Source of the DNA: Stenotrophomonas sp. ATCM1_4
GTDB lineage: Bacteria > Pseudomonadota > Gammaproteobacteria > Xanthomonadales > Xanthomonadaceae
Direction: 5' to 3'
Assembly: GCF_004348115.1 (NCBI RefSeq)
Contig: NZ_QPFB01000001.1
Location: 1,217,978 to 1,281,977, forward strand
DNA length: 64,000 nt
The position numbers and the translations under genes were made by a program. Positions 28,832-38,768 of this stretch are shown here, piece by piece; the first letter of the stretch is position 1, and each line of letters starts with the position of its first letter. Below the pieces are notes generated by a model. It saw only the letters and a program-made list of their open reading frames with translations, did no database searches and was not told the DNA's origin.

Positions 28832-31830
28832 TGGAATCCACGCCCGACGACTGGCTGCGCCGCGAGGCGCTGCTGGACCAACTGCTCGACCTGCCCGAAC
28901 CCGAGCGCGCGGTGTTCATCGCCCGGGTGGCGGACGACAACACCGAGGATGCCGCCGCCCTGCGCGGCTGGCTGGCCGGCATCGAGCGCTCGGTGGGCTA
29001 CCTGGTGCCGCGCGCGGCGGCCGACCCGATCGGCCATAGCGGCGAGATCGTCGGCAACTGGCGTGCGCTGCGCATGATCGGCCGCGGCGGCATGGGCGAG
29101 GTGTGGCTGGGCGAGCGTGCCGACGGCCTGTTCGTGAAGCAGGTGGCGATCAAGTTCATCCGTGACGACCGCCCGGCGCTGGCCCGCAACATCGAATCCG
29201 AACGGCGCGTGCTGGCCGGCCTGCAGCACCCGGGCATCGTGCGCCTGCTGGACGCCGGCAGCATGGCCGACGGCCATCCGTTCCTGGTCACCGACCATAT
29301 CGAAGGCAGCACGCTGGACGTGTGGCTGGCCCGCGTGCAGCCGGACCTGCAGGCGCGCCTGGCGCTGTTCCGGCAGGTCGCCGTGGCCGTGGCGTATGCG
29401 CACGAGCAGCTGGTGATCCACCGGGACATCAAGCCCGGCAACATCCTGGTCGACGCGCAGGGCCAGGCGCACCTGCTCGACTTCGGCATCGCACGCGTGC
29501 TGGCGTCGGACCAGAGCGAAGCCGCCGGTGCGACCCAAGTGGCGCTGACGCCGGAGTTCGCCGCGCCGGAACTGATCATCGACAACAGCGCCAGCGTGCG
29601 CTCGGATGTGTATGCGCTGGGCGGGTTGCTGTTCTACCTGCTGTGCGGCCGCGCGCCGCTGGACCTGGATGGCCTGCCGCTGGGCGCGATGGTGGCGCGC
29701 ATCCGCGACGAGCTGCCGCAGGCACCGGCCGCGCAGGCCGTGCCCGCCGTGGCGCAGGGCGGCGCCAGGCCGCTGCTGCAGGACCTGGATGCCATCGCGT
29801 TGAAGGCCTTGGCCAAGTCGCCGGCGCAGCGTTATGGCTCGGTGGACGCGTTGCTGGCCGACATCGATGCCGCCATCGCGCGGCGTCCGGTATCGGCACG
29901 CGCGCCGGACCGCTGGGATCGCCTGCGCCGCTACCTGCATCGCCATCGCATCGGGGTCAGCGTGGTCACGGTGCTGTTGCTGACCCTGCTGGCGGGCATG
30001 GGCGGCACCCTGTGGCAGGCCCATGAGGCACGCCTGCAGCAGCAGCGCGCCGAGAGCGAAGCACTGCGTGCCACCGAGCAGGCGCGCACTGCCGATGCGG
30101 TACGCGACTTCCTGATCAACGTGTTCGAGTCGGCCAACCCGGAGCTGACCGGCGGCAAGACGCCCACCGCGCTGGAACTGGTGGATGCCGGCGTGCGCCA
30201 GGCCGAGACCACCCTGGCCGGACAGCCGGAGATGCAGGCGCGCCTGTTCGATGCGCTGTCGCGCACCTACATCGGGCTGGGCGAGTACGCCAAGGCCGAG
30301 GCACTGTCCCGGCGCGGTCATGACGCGGCGGTGGCTGCGCTGGGCGAGGATTCGATGCTGGCGACGGAACTGGCCATCACCCATGCGCGCGTGGCCGGGC
30401 AGGGCGATGCGCCGGACCCCACGGCGATGCGGATGCTGGAGCGGATCCTGGCCCGGCCCCCGGGTACCAGCACCGCCGCGCGCCTGCAGCGTGGCGTGGC
30501 GGCCTACCAGTTGGCCACGCTGTACCGGCGCGCCGGCCAGCTTGATCCGGCCGAACGCTGGTTCAGGCAATCGGTGACGCAGCTGCAGGCGCTGGGCGCG
30601 CAGGGCGAAGGCCGGCTCGCCGAGGCCTTCCACCAGTACGCAGGCCTGGACGAATCGCGTGGCAAGCGTGCCGAAGCCATTGCCCACCTGCGCCAGGCCA
30701 TCGCGCTGGCGCAGCGGCAGGTGCCGCAGTCGGTGGCCGAACTCAACCAGATGCGCGAGGACCTGGCCAACCTGCTCAGCGCCACCGGTGGCAGCGAAGA
30801 AGCGGTGAGCCTGCTGCGCCAGGTGGTGGAGGCCAACGGCGGGTTGTACGGGCCGAACCACCCGCGCAGCCTGGTCAGCGCGGCATGGCTGGGCCGTGCG
30901 CTGGTCAAGCAGTCCGATTACGCGCAGGCCGATGCCATCCTCGAACCGACGCTGGCCGCCACCCGCGCACAGTTCGGCGAGGAATCCGAGCCGACCGCCG
31001 CCGCGGCGATCGCACTGGCCGCATCCAAGCTGGGGCAGGGGGACGTGGATGCAGCCATCGCATTGAGCGACATCGCCCATCGCTACGCGGTGGCCAACGG
31101 TGGGCCGGACAGCTTCCGCGCCATCATCACCACCCAGAACGGCGCGCGCATGCACCTGTACAAGGGCGACTACGTCACCGCCGAGCGCATCGCCCGCCAG
31201 GTGCTGGCGGCGCTGGAGCGCATCGGCTCGGACAGCACCAACGACGCGCTGGAGCTGATCGGCAACAGCCGCAGTTTCATGGGTGATGTCCAGGGTGCGC
31301 AGGCGCTGCACCAGCAGGCCCTGCAGGTGCTGGCCCGCAACGGCGACGACAGCGGCGTCGACGTGCAGCTGTTGAAGCTGGAACTGGCCGGTGATGCCCG
31401 TGACCTGGGCCGGATGGATGCCGCGCGCGCGCTTGCCGGGGAGGCATTGGCCGGGCTTACCGCGCTGGGCCAGACGCCGAAGGACGAACTATTCGTGTCC
31501 ACGCGCTTCATGCTGGCCGAACTGGAGGTGCTGGAAGGGCGTTGCAGCCGCCCCGATGACCTGCTGGAGCAGGTGCGGCGCAACGAGGGCAGGCAGGGCC
31601 AATCGCCGTTGCTGGAGTGGCAGGCCGCCTACGAACGGCTGATCCTGCAGATGTGTCATCGCTTGCAGGGCGCCGAGCGGGAGGCCGTGGATGCACGGAT
31701 CGCCACCGATGCCCGGTTCCTGCTGGCTTCGCCGATCACGCCGCCGCAGGTCAAGCGGGTCGCTGCCCAGGCCTTGCGTCTTCAATCCCCCTCCCCGCGC
31801 GGGGGAGAGGGAAAGTCACCGACGATCTGA
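28831..31830 (+). CDS. Transmembrane Ser/Thr protein kinase with TPR-rich C-terminal domain
   Basis: 999 residues. An N-terminal segment of about 75 residues precedes a Hanks-type kinase: IGRGGMGEVWLGER (P-loop, near residue 82), catalytic Lys in QVAIKFI (about 108), HRDIKPGN (Asp about 199), DFGIAR (Asp about 217) and an APE-like PEFAAPELI. One transmembrane helix at about 372-394 (VSVVTVLLLTLLAGMGG) separates it from about 600 residues of TPR-like helical repeats, probably periplasmic. Coupled to the ECF sigma gene, the likely phosphorylation target. The last 12 or so residues (SPSPRGGEGKSPTI) are encoded by a dispersed intergenic repeat. Confidence 0.9.
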   Translation: MESTPDDWLRREALLDQLLDLPEPERAVFIARVADDNTEDAAALRGWLAGIERSVGYLVPRAAADPIGHSGEIVGNWRALRMIGRGGMGEVWLGERADGLFVKQVAIKFIRDDRPALARNIESERRVLAGLQHPGIVRLLDAGSMADGHPFLVTDHIEGSTLDVWLARVQPDLQARLALFRQVAVAVAYAHEQLVIHRDIKPGNILVDAQGQAHLLDFGIARVLASDQSEAAGATQVALTPEFAAPELIIDNSASVRSDVYALGGLLFYLLCGRAPLDLDGLPLGAMVARIRDELPQAPAAQAVPAVAQGGARPLLQDLDAIALKALAKSPAQRYGSVDALLADIDAAIARRPVSARAPDRWDRLRRYLHRHRIGVSVVTVLLLTLLAGMGGTLWQAHEARLQQQRAESEALRATEQARTADAVRDFLINVFESANPELTGGKTPTALELVDAGVRQAETTLAGQPEMQARLFDALSRTYIGLGEYAKAEALSRRGHDAAVAALGEDSMLATELAITHARVAGQGDAPDPTAMRMLERILARPPGTSTAARLQRGVAAYQLATLYRRAGQLDPAERWFRQSVTQLQALGAQGEGRLAEAFHQYAGLDESRGKRAEAIAHLRQAIALAQRQVPQSVAELNQMREDLANLLSATGGSEEAVSLLRQVVEANGGLYGPNHPRSLVSAAWLGRALVKQSDYAQADAILEPTLAATRAQFGEESEPTAAAAIALAASKLGQGDVDAAIALSDIAHRYAVANGGPDSFRAIITTQNGARMHLYKGDYVTAERIARQVLAALERIGSDSTNDALELIGNSRSFMGDVQGAQALHQQALQVLARNGDDSGVDVQLLKLELAGDARDLGRMDAARALAGEALAGLTALGQTPKDELFVSTRFMLAELEVLEGRCSRPDDLLEQVRRNEGRQGQSPLLEWQAAYERLILQMCHRLQGAEREAVDARIATDARFLLASPITPPQVKRVAAQALRLQSPSPRGGEGKSPTI
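31787..31811. repeat. Dispersed palindrome inside the 3' end of the kinase gene
   Basis: CCCCCTCCCCGCGCGGGGGAGAGGG, a copy of the repeat class that elsewhere is intergenic. It is read in frame as SPSPRGGEG near the kinase C-terminus. Confidence 0.65.
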
Positions 31831-31882
31831 CCTCCCTGTCGTCCGGCTCCTGTGTACCGCACCGCGTCCTTGCGGTGGCGTC

Positions 31883-32419
31883 TTACTCTTCTTCGCTGGG
31901 GGCCTGCATCTGCAGGGTGATGCGGTGCTTCTTGGCGTAGGCCTCCTGCATCACGTCCAGTTCGTCGGTGAGCGTGTCGAACTTGCCGGCGGCGCTGTCG
32001 ACCGCGTCCAGCAGCGGCTGAGCCTGTTCGTTGCTGAAGTCGTCCGGCAGTGCGGTCAGCTTGAGCATGGCGTCGAACCATTCCACCGCCGAGTCCAGCG
32101 AAGCCATGGTCTTGGCGTGCAGTTCCTGTGCATCTTCCGGCACCGGCTGCTGCTGCATCGACTCGCGCAGGGTCACCGTCTCGGCGCGCGCGGTGTCCAG
32201 CACCGGCTTCATCTCGACCAGGCCCTTGCGCTCTTCCAGCTTGGCGTTCAGCTGCTCGGCCTTGCTGCCGTCGCTCCACTGGTTGAACTTGGCGATCAGG
32301 CTGTTCCAGACGCTCAGGTTGCGCTCCATGTAGTCGGAGGCGGAGGGGCCCATCAGCTGGCTGCAACCGGCCAGCAGGGCAAGCAACAGCAACGGGGTCA
32401 GGAATTTGATTTTCTTCAT
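31883..32419 (-). CDS. Putative lipoprotein
   Basis: 178 residues. Signal peptide MKKIKFLTPLLLLALLAGC with a lipobox Cys at residue 19, then an almost entirely helical, acidic mature domain (YMERNLSVWNSLIAKFNQW...). No known domain. Good ribosome binding site (AAGGAG) fixes the start at 32419. Last gene of the minus-strand membrane operon that begins with the DUF2628 gene, so its protein probably works in the envelope with the M48 protease. Confidence 0.75.
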   Translation of the reverse strand: MKKIKFLTPLLLLALLAGCSQLMGPSASDYMERNLSVWNSLIAKFNQWSDGSKAEQLNAKLEERKGLVEMKPVLDTARAETVTLRESMQQQPVPEDAQELHAKTMASLDSAVEWFDAMLKLTALPDDFSNEQAQPLLDAVDSAAGKFDTLTDELDVMQEAYAKKHRITLQMQAPSEEE

Positions 32420-32444
32420 CGTGGATCTCCTTGTTGTAATGGTG

Positions 32445-33074
32445 TCAATCGGCCTGCATCCGGCGCAATTCATGGCGGGCCTGGGCCGCGGCGAAAAAAT
32501 CACCAATGCGTTTGGCGAGTTTTTCGCAGTTCATGCCGCGGGCACCGGCGTGCAGGGTCAATCGGGTTTCGTACAGTCCGCTCTTGCGGTCGCGCGTGCT
32601 GCCGCCGAACAGTACCAGCAAGCCGAGCTTGGGTGGAGTGAAACCTTCGCTGTGCAGCAGCGTCACCGAGGTGTGCGTGCTGAAGCCGTTGTACGAATGC
32701 TCGACCACGCCGTAGTCGACGATGGTGTCCCAGGGCAGCAACTGCTGCTTCACCCGGATGCCCTCCTCAGTGAGCGTGAAACGCGCCGCGCGCGGGGCAA
32801 GCAGGGCCCACAGGCTGGCCAGCACCAGCACCACGCCGACCGCGATGGCGATCATGGCGCTGGTGCCCGACATTGCGCTGGAGGTGGACGCGCCATAGGC
32901 CACGATGCCACCGGTGAAGCCGAACAACAGCGGCAGCATGATCGCGTGCGGCTTGATCTCGGTTCGGCCCCGCCCTGCGGCCTCGATCCTGCGCAGCTCG
33001 GTGAGGGTGCTCTCGCGTTCGCGTTGGGAGATGTCGCCGTATTCCTTTTCCAGCGACGAAGCGATGTCGATCAT
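32445..33074 (-). CDS. Membrane protein with C-terminal PH-like domain
   Basis: 209 residues. Short cytoplasmic N-terminus with a charged helix (REREST...RRIEAAGRGRT), two transmembrane helices (about 45-65 and 72-95: PLLFGFTGGIVAYG and MIAIAVGVVLVLASLWALL), then a beta-rich domain (RFTLTEEGIRVKQQLLPWDT) like bacterial PH or YcxB-type domains. Its ATG overlaps the M48 stop (ATGA). Function unknown. Confidence 0.7.
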   Translation of the reverse strand: MIDIASSLEKEYGDISQRERESTLTELRRIEAAGRGRTEIKPHAIMLPLLFGFTGGIVAYGASTSSAMSGTSAMIAIAVGVVLVLASLWALLAPRAARFTLTEEGIRVKQQLLPWDTIVDYGVVEHSYNGFSTHTSVTLLHSEGFTPPKLGLLVLFGGSTRDRKSGLYETRLTLHAGARGMNCEKLAKRIGDFFAAAQARHELRRMQAD

Positions 33075-34447
33075 GGTGTCTCCATTGGCGTGGGGGTGCT
33101 GGCCTCCAGGCCCAGTTCCGCGAGCAGGCTGCTCTGGCGGCGGTCGCGGGTGCGGACCAGCAGTTCGGGGGTGATCGCAACGCCCAGTGCATCCAGGCGT
33201 TGCTTGAGCGTGGGATGGGTGTCCAGCGGATGCGACTGCTGGTCGTCCAGGTGGTTGCGTGGGTCGCCCAGGCCGTGTTCGGCCACCTGTCGCCGTACCC
33301 GGGACAGCACGCCTTCACGCAGGTGCGGGGGGGCCTGCTGGTTGTGTGCCAGCGCCTCGTCGACGAACTCCTGCAGCACCGCGCTGCGCAGCAGGGCCAG
33401 CGCCGCCGGCGCGGTGCCGGCGATGCGGCTGCTGAACGCATCGGCCGCCAGTTCACGCTCGCGGCTCCAGTGATGCACCGCTTCGTCGAAGCTGTGCAGG
33501 AACCACTTGCCGTACAGGTTGGCCGGCGCGGTGATCCACGCGCGCCAACCGTCATCGTCGGCGGCGTGCTCGTTGGTCACGGCCAGGATGCTGTTGAGCA
33601 AGGAACGGTAGATCGGGCTGAACTGCAGGCCGTAGCGGGTGTCCTCGCCGGTAAAGTGGCCCAGCTCGTGCGCCACCACGGCCGAGACCTCGGGGCGTTC
33701 CATGAAGCTCATGTACGGCAGCGGCAGGTACAGCACGCGGCCCTCGGGCACGCGCTGGCCATTGGCCAGCTGCACCGCGTGCTCGGTGACGAAGAAGCCT
33801 TCGTTCAGGCCCACCACCACCGTGTCCGGCACGCGTGCCTCGGTACGCCGGGCGATGTCCTGCACGAACGACCACAGCTGTGGCGCCTGTGCCGGCGACA
33901 GCGTCTGGCCGATGATCTGGATTGGCTCGGCGTCCTGGCGGCGCAGGGTCACGCGCAGCGTGTCCCAGATGATCCGCGCGCCATACCAGAGCAGGGCCAG
34001 CACGATCAGGCCGGCGAACATCACCATCTTCATCGCGTTGCCGGAGACGTAGTGCTGGTCGATGGCGCGGCCGATCTCGAACAGCAGCACGCCGATCAGG
34101 CCGCCGAACACCAACAGGGTCTGCGCCACCATGAACGCCGGCAGCCAGCGCCTGCCGCGGTTGAACGCCTCCACCAGCGCATCGCGCGAGAGCAGGGCAT
34201 GCGAGGCGGCGCGGCGCATGCCGAGCAGGGCCAGGCAGAACGTGGCGATGGCGGTCATGCCCAGCAGCAGCGTGACCAGCGCCAGCGGTCCCAGGTACGG
34301 CCCGGCGTCGTGGCCGCTGGCCACGTCCAGCCGCCAGTGCGCGGCGCGGTACCACTGCCAGGCCGCGACCAGCACGATCGCCAACGGCACGCCGAGCCCG
34401 ACCCAGAAGGCGGTCGGGCGGGTCGAGGGCGTACGCAGCGTGCTCAT
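33071..34447 (-). CDS. M48 family membrane metalloprotease
   Basis: 458 residues. Several transmembrane helices at the N-terminus and middle; zinc-binding motif VVAHELGHFTGED (HExxH type, reading HELGH) and the third ligand region RERELAADAFS. Related to HtpX-like and Ste24-like proteases acting on membrane or periplasmic substrates. Start overlaps the stop of the preceding gene by four bases (ATGA). Co-transcribed with two other membrane proteins and a lipoprotein. Confidence 0.85.
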   Translation of the reverse strand: MSTLRTPSTRPTAFWVGLGVPLAIVLVAAWQWYRAAHWRLDVASGHDAGPYLGPLALVTLLLGMTAIATFCLALLGMRRAASHALLSRDALVEAFNRGRRWLPAFMVAQTLLVFGGLIGVLLFEIGRAIDQHYVSGNAMKMVMFAGLIVLALLWYGARIIWDTLRVTLRRQDAEPIQIIGQTLSPAQAPQLWSFVQDIARRTEARVPDTVVVGLNEGFFVTEHAVQLANGQRVPEGRVLYLPLPYMSFMERPEVSAVVAHELGHFTGEDTRYGLQFSPIYRSLLNSILAVTNEHAADDDGWRAWITAPANLYGKWFLHSFDEAVHHWSRERELAADAFSSRIAGTAPAALALLRSAVLQEFVDEALAHNQQAPPHLREGVLSRVRRQVAEHGLGDPRNHLDDQQSHPLDTHPTLKQRLDALGVAITPELLVRTRDRRQSSLLAELGLEASTPTPMETP

Positions 34448-34947
34448 GCCGCGCTTCCCCGTTTGGCCTGCAGCGTGCGCCAGGCGTCACGCAGCGCGAA
34501 GGCATAGACCATGTTCAGCAGGTAGCGGCAGCTGAGGGTGAGGACGAAGCCGAGCAGCAGGCCGGGCGGGCAGCCTCCGTCATCGGACGCGGCGATGTGC
34601 AGCCGCAGCTCGTGCATGGACATCACCATGCCGACGCAGACCGCCACCAGCGCCAGGCAGGCCAGCCAGAAGCCGGCGGCACGGTGCCGCATCAACAGCA
34701 GGTTGCCGCTGATGCCGAATACCGCGATGGCCGACTGCACGACGGTCTGGCCAATGGCCAGCGCCGGCGGATAGTCGCCGACGTCGCCGCGGCTGAGGTG
34801 GTAGGTGGCCACCAGCGCCAGAATGCCGGTCAGCGTGCACAGGGTCAGGTCCACGCCCAGCCAGATCTGGACGAAGCGCGGGTAGGCGGGCGTGGCCACC
34901 GCGGCGGCGGGTCCGGCCGGGACGGTGGAGGCCAGGGAAGGGGTCAT
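34444..34947 (-). CDS. Four-helix hypothetical membrane protein
   Basis: 167 residues with a short Thr/Ala/Pro-rich N-terminus and four predicted transmembrane helices ([77 protein letters not shown]). No family assigned. Second gene of the operon, coupled to the M48 gene. Confidence 0.7.
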   Translation of the reverse strand: MTPSLASTVPAGPAAAVATPAYPRFVQIWLGVDLTLCTLTGILALVATYHLSRGDVGDYPPALAIGQTVVQSAIAVFGISGNLLLMRHRAAGFWLACLALVAVCVGMVMSMHELRLHIAASDDGGCPPGLLLGFVLTLSCRYLLNMVYAFALRDAWRTLQAKRGSAA

Positions 34948-34969
34948 CGGCGGGTTCTCGCAGGCCGGC

Positions 34970-35434
34970 TCAGAACGGCCGGACCGGCAGCCAGCCCTTG
35001 TCGCCCAGCACCTTGAAGGAATAGAAGTCGCGCGGGGCCATGATCCCGAAGGCCACGCCGCCCAGGTAGCGGGCGCCACCGGCCAGGGTTTCGCCGCCGA
35101 TCAGGTACAGCACCGTCACCAACACGGTCAGGCCCACGAAGGTCATCAGTGCCAGCACCAGGCCCTTCTTCCACATGCCCTTGACCAGGTAGTAGAAGAA
35201 GCCGAACACGAAGGCCAGCAGGAAGGCCGACATCGGCGGGGCCATCTCCTTGGCCGCGGCCAGGCGCTCCGGTCCTTTGGGGATGGCCTTGAACAGCTGG
35301 CCTTCCAGCCCGCCGTACTTCTGCAGGCCCTTGAAGTACTGCTTCCAGCGGTCGGACACGTCCAGCGTGTCGATCTGGGTGCCGGTGGGCGTGCTGACCG
35401 GGGTGGCGGTCGCGGCGTAGGGATTCTGTTCCAT
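34970..35434 (-). CDS. DUF2628-like membrane protein
   Basis: 154 residues. A soluble N-terminus with [20 protein letters not shown], then three hydrophobic segments ([60 protein letters not shown]). The FYYLxKGMWKKG pattern is that of DUF2628 proteins. First gene of the minus-strand operon; divergent from groES. ATG at 35434 is preceded by a GGAGAG. Confidence 0.75.
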   Translation of the reverse strand: MEQNPYAATATPVSTPTGTQIDTLDVSDRWKQYFKGLQKYGGLEGQLFKAIPKGPERLAAAKEMAPPMSAFLLAFVFGFFYYLVKGMWKKGLVLALMTFVGLTVLVTVLYLIGGETLAGGARYLGGVAFGIMAPRDFYSFKVLGDKGWLPVRPF

Positions 35435-35547
35435 GGGGCTCTCCGGTTCGGGGGTCTCGGGTGGCCGCCGTGTGCGGCCGTACCAGGACAATCACCAAAG
35501 CGGGCGCGATTGCGTCATTTATTTGGGCACTCAATTGCCGGCCGGCC

Positions 35548-35574
35548 CTTGAAAGCCTCCGGGCGGGCCCCATC
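35548..35574 (+). promoter_or_regulatory. Sigma-32 heat-shock promoter of groESL
   Basis: CTTGAAA (35548-35554), 13-base spacer, CCCCATC (35568-35574): an almost perfect RpoH promoter, about 110 bases upstream of groES. No CIRCE inverted repeat was found in this region. Confidence 0.88.
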
Positions 35575-35686
35575 TCCCGAGCAAGCCCGTTGGACGGGCG
35601 TTTTTGCGCGTGGCACCGGCACCCTCTGGTCGGGGGTGGTGGTGTCGCCGGATCTTCAGGCCAATCAAATACTTAAGAGGTTCTTC

Positions 35687-35974
35687 ATGAGCATCAAGCC
35701 GCTTCACGACCGCGTTGTGGTCAAGCCGATCGAAGCCGACGAAATCTCCGCCGGCGGCATCCTGATCCCGGATTCGGCCAAGGAAAAGTCCACCAAGGGC
35801 GAAGTCGTGGCCGTCGGCCCGGGCAAGCCGCTGGACAATGGCTCGGTGCGCGCCCCGTCGCTGAAGGTCGGTGACAAGGTCATCTACGGCCAGTACGCCG
35901 GTTCGACCTACAAGGCCGAAGGCGTCGAGTACAAGGTGCTGCGCGAAGACGACGTGCTCGCCGTCATCGGCTGA
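35687..35974 (+). CDS. groES: Co-chaperonin GroES
   Basis: 95 residues, standard GroES. It caps the GroEL ring. Signatures: [20 protein letters not shown] and the mobile-loop region [18 protein letters not shown], with [15 protein letters not shown]. The ATG at 35687 follows AAGAGG. Transcribed from the sigma-32 promoter and followed by groEL after 85 bases. Confidence 0.97.
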   Translation: MSIKPLHDRVVVKPIEADEISAGGILIPDSAKEKSTKGEVVAVGPGKPLDNGSVRAPSLKVGDKVIYGQYAGSTYKAEGVEYKVLREDDVLAVIG

Positions 35975-36017
35975 GCCGCGCTCCCCCTGCTTTCGAAACA
36001 GACCCCTTTCCCGATAA

Positions 36018-37706
<1,689 letters not shown>

Positions 37707-37740
37707 GTCCGCCGCAGCCTCACCGCTGCTGGTAACACAC

Positions 37741-37772
37741 AGAACCCCGCCGCAAGGCGGGGTTCTGCTTTT
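37741..37772 (+). terminator. Intrinsic terminator of groESL
   Basis: AGAACCCCGCC-GCAA-GGCGGGGTTCT-GCTTTTC, an 11 bp perfect stem with T tract, 35 bases after groEL. Confidence 0.92.
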
Positions 37773-37774
37773 CT

Positions 37775-37962
37775 GCAGGTAGCGTGGCGGCCTGCGCCGC
37801 GGCAGCCTCCCGGCGCAGGGCGGACGGGCTGGGCGCAGCGCACCCGGATGCCGGGGGAGCCCGCCGGCGGTGGGCAGGGCGGGCCTGGGGACATGCGCCG
37901 CTACCTGCTGTGTGCACCGCCATGGGCAGCACCCGGATGCGCTGCGCTCAGCCCGTGCCGTC
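37775..37962. repeat. Large imperfect inverted repeat downstream of groEL
   Basis: The outer arms CAGGTAGCGTGGCGG (left) and CGCCGCTACCTG (right) and a second pair, GGGCTGGGCGCAGCGCACCC and its inverted counterpart GCACCCGGATGCGCTGCGCT, face each other across about 100 bases. The GTAG at the left arm and CTAC on the right suggest a decayed GTAG repeat cluster. No protein gene. Confidence 0.5.
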
Positions 37963-37967
37963 CGGCC

Positions 37968-38768
37968 TCATGTCCCGCTCCAGTGCGGCGGTCGTCGCTC
38001 CAGGAAGGCGCGCGGACCCTCCAGGTAGTCGCGGCTGCCGGCGACCGCGCGGATCGCGCTGGCGCTCATCTCGCGCAGCACGCGGTCGTCATGGTCGAAC
38101 GCGGCACGGGCCACCGCCAGGCTTTCGCAGACGGCCAGTGGCGCGTTGGCGCTGATGCGCTCGGCCAGCGTGATGGCCGTGGCCAGCAGCTCCGGCCCGG
38201 GCACCACCTGGTTGACCAGGCCGATCGCCTGCGCACGTGCGGCCGGCAGTTGCTCGCCGGTGAGGATCAGCTCGATGGCCAATGCACGCGGTATCGCGCG
38301 GGTCAGGCGGTACAGGCCGCCGGCGGCGGCGACCAGCCCGCGCCGGACTTCAGGCAGGCCGAAGGCGGCATGCCCGGCGGCGACGATCAGGTCGCAGGCC
38401 AGCGCGATCTCGGTGCCGCCCGCCAGCGCCAGGCCATTGACCGCGGCGATCCAGGGCTTGCGTCGGGGCTGGTGCACGAAACCGGCGAAGCCGCCGCGCG
38501 TCGTGCTCAGCGCGGCGGCCTCGCCATTGGCGATGGCCTTCAGGTCGGCGCCGGCACAGAACGCCTGATCGCCGGCACCGGTAAGGATCACGCAGCGCAC
38601 GTCGTGGTCGGCATCGGTCAGCTGCACCGCCTGCTCCAGGTTGAGCGCGGTGATGGCGTCGATGGCATTGCGCACCTGTGGCCGCTGCAGCGTGACCAGG
38701 GCGACGTGCGCGCCGACGAGTCGCACGCTGACCGTGCGACCCAGCTGGATGACGGCTTCATTGTTCAT
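37968..38768 (-). CDS. Enoyl-CoA hydratase/isomerase family protein
   Basis: 266 residues of the crotonase fold. Both glutamates used by hydratases are at expected places, in VNGLALAGGTEIALACDL and FGLPEVRRGLVAAAGG, with the CoA-binding oxyanion segment AFCAGADLKAIANG. The substrate is unknown. Its ATG overlaps the stop of the upstream thiolase-like gene by four bases (ATGA), so the operon is tightly coupled. Confidence 0.88.
   Translation of the reverse strand: MNNEAVIQLGRTVSVRLVGAHVALVTLQRPQVRNAIDAITALNLEQAVQLTDADHDVRCVILTGAGDQAFCAGADLKAIANGEAAALSTTRGGFAGFVHQPRRKPWIAAVNGLALAGGTEIALACDLIVAAGHAAFGLPEVRRGLVAAAGGLYRLTRAIPRALAIELILTGEQLPAARAQAIGLVNQVVPGPELLATAITLAERISANAPLAVCESLAVARAAFDHDDRVLREMSASAIRAVAGSRDYLEGPRAFLERRPPHWSGT

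Noticed and set aside
35520..35545. Possible CIRCE element near GGCACTC upstream of groES
   Set aside because: Only one half-like GCACTC is present and no matching GAGTGC inverted arm at nine bases; a sigma-32 promoter explains the region.
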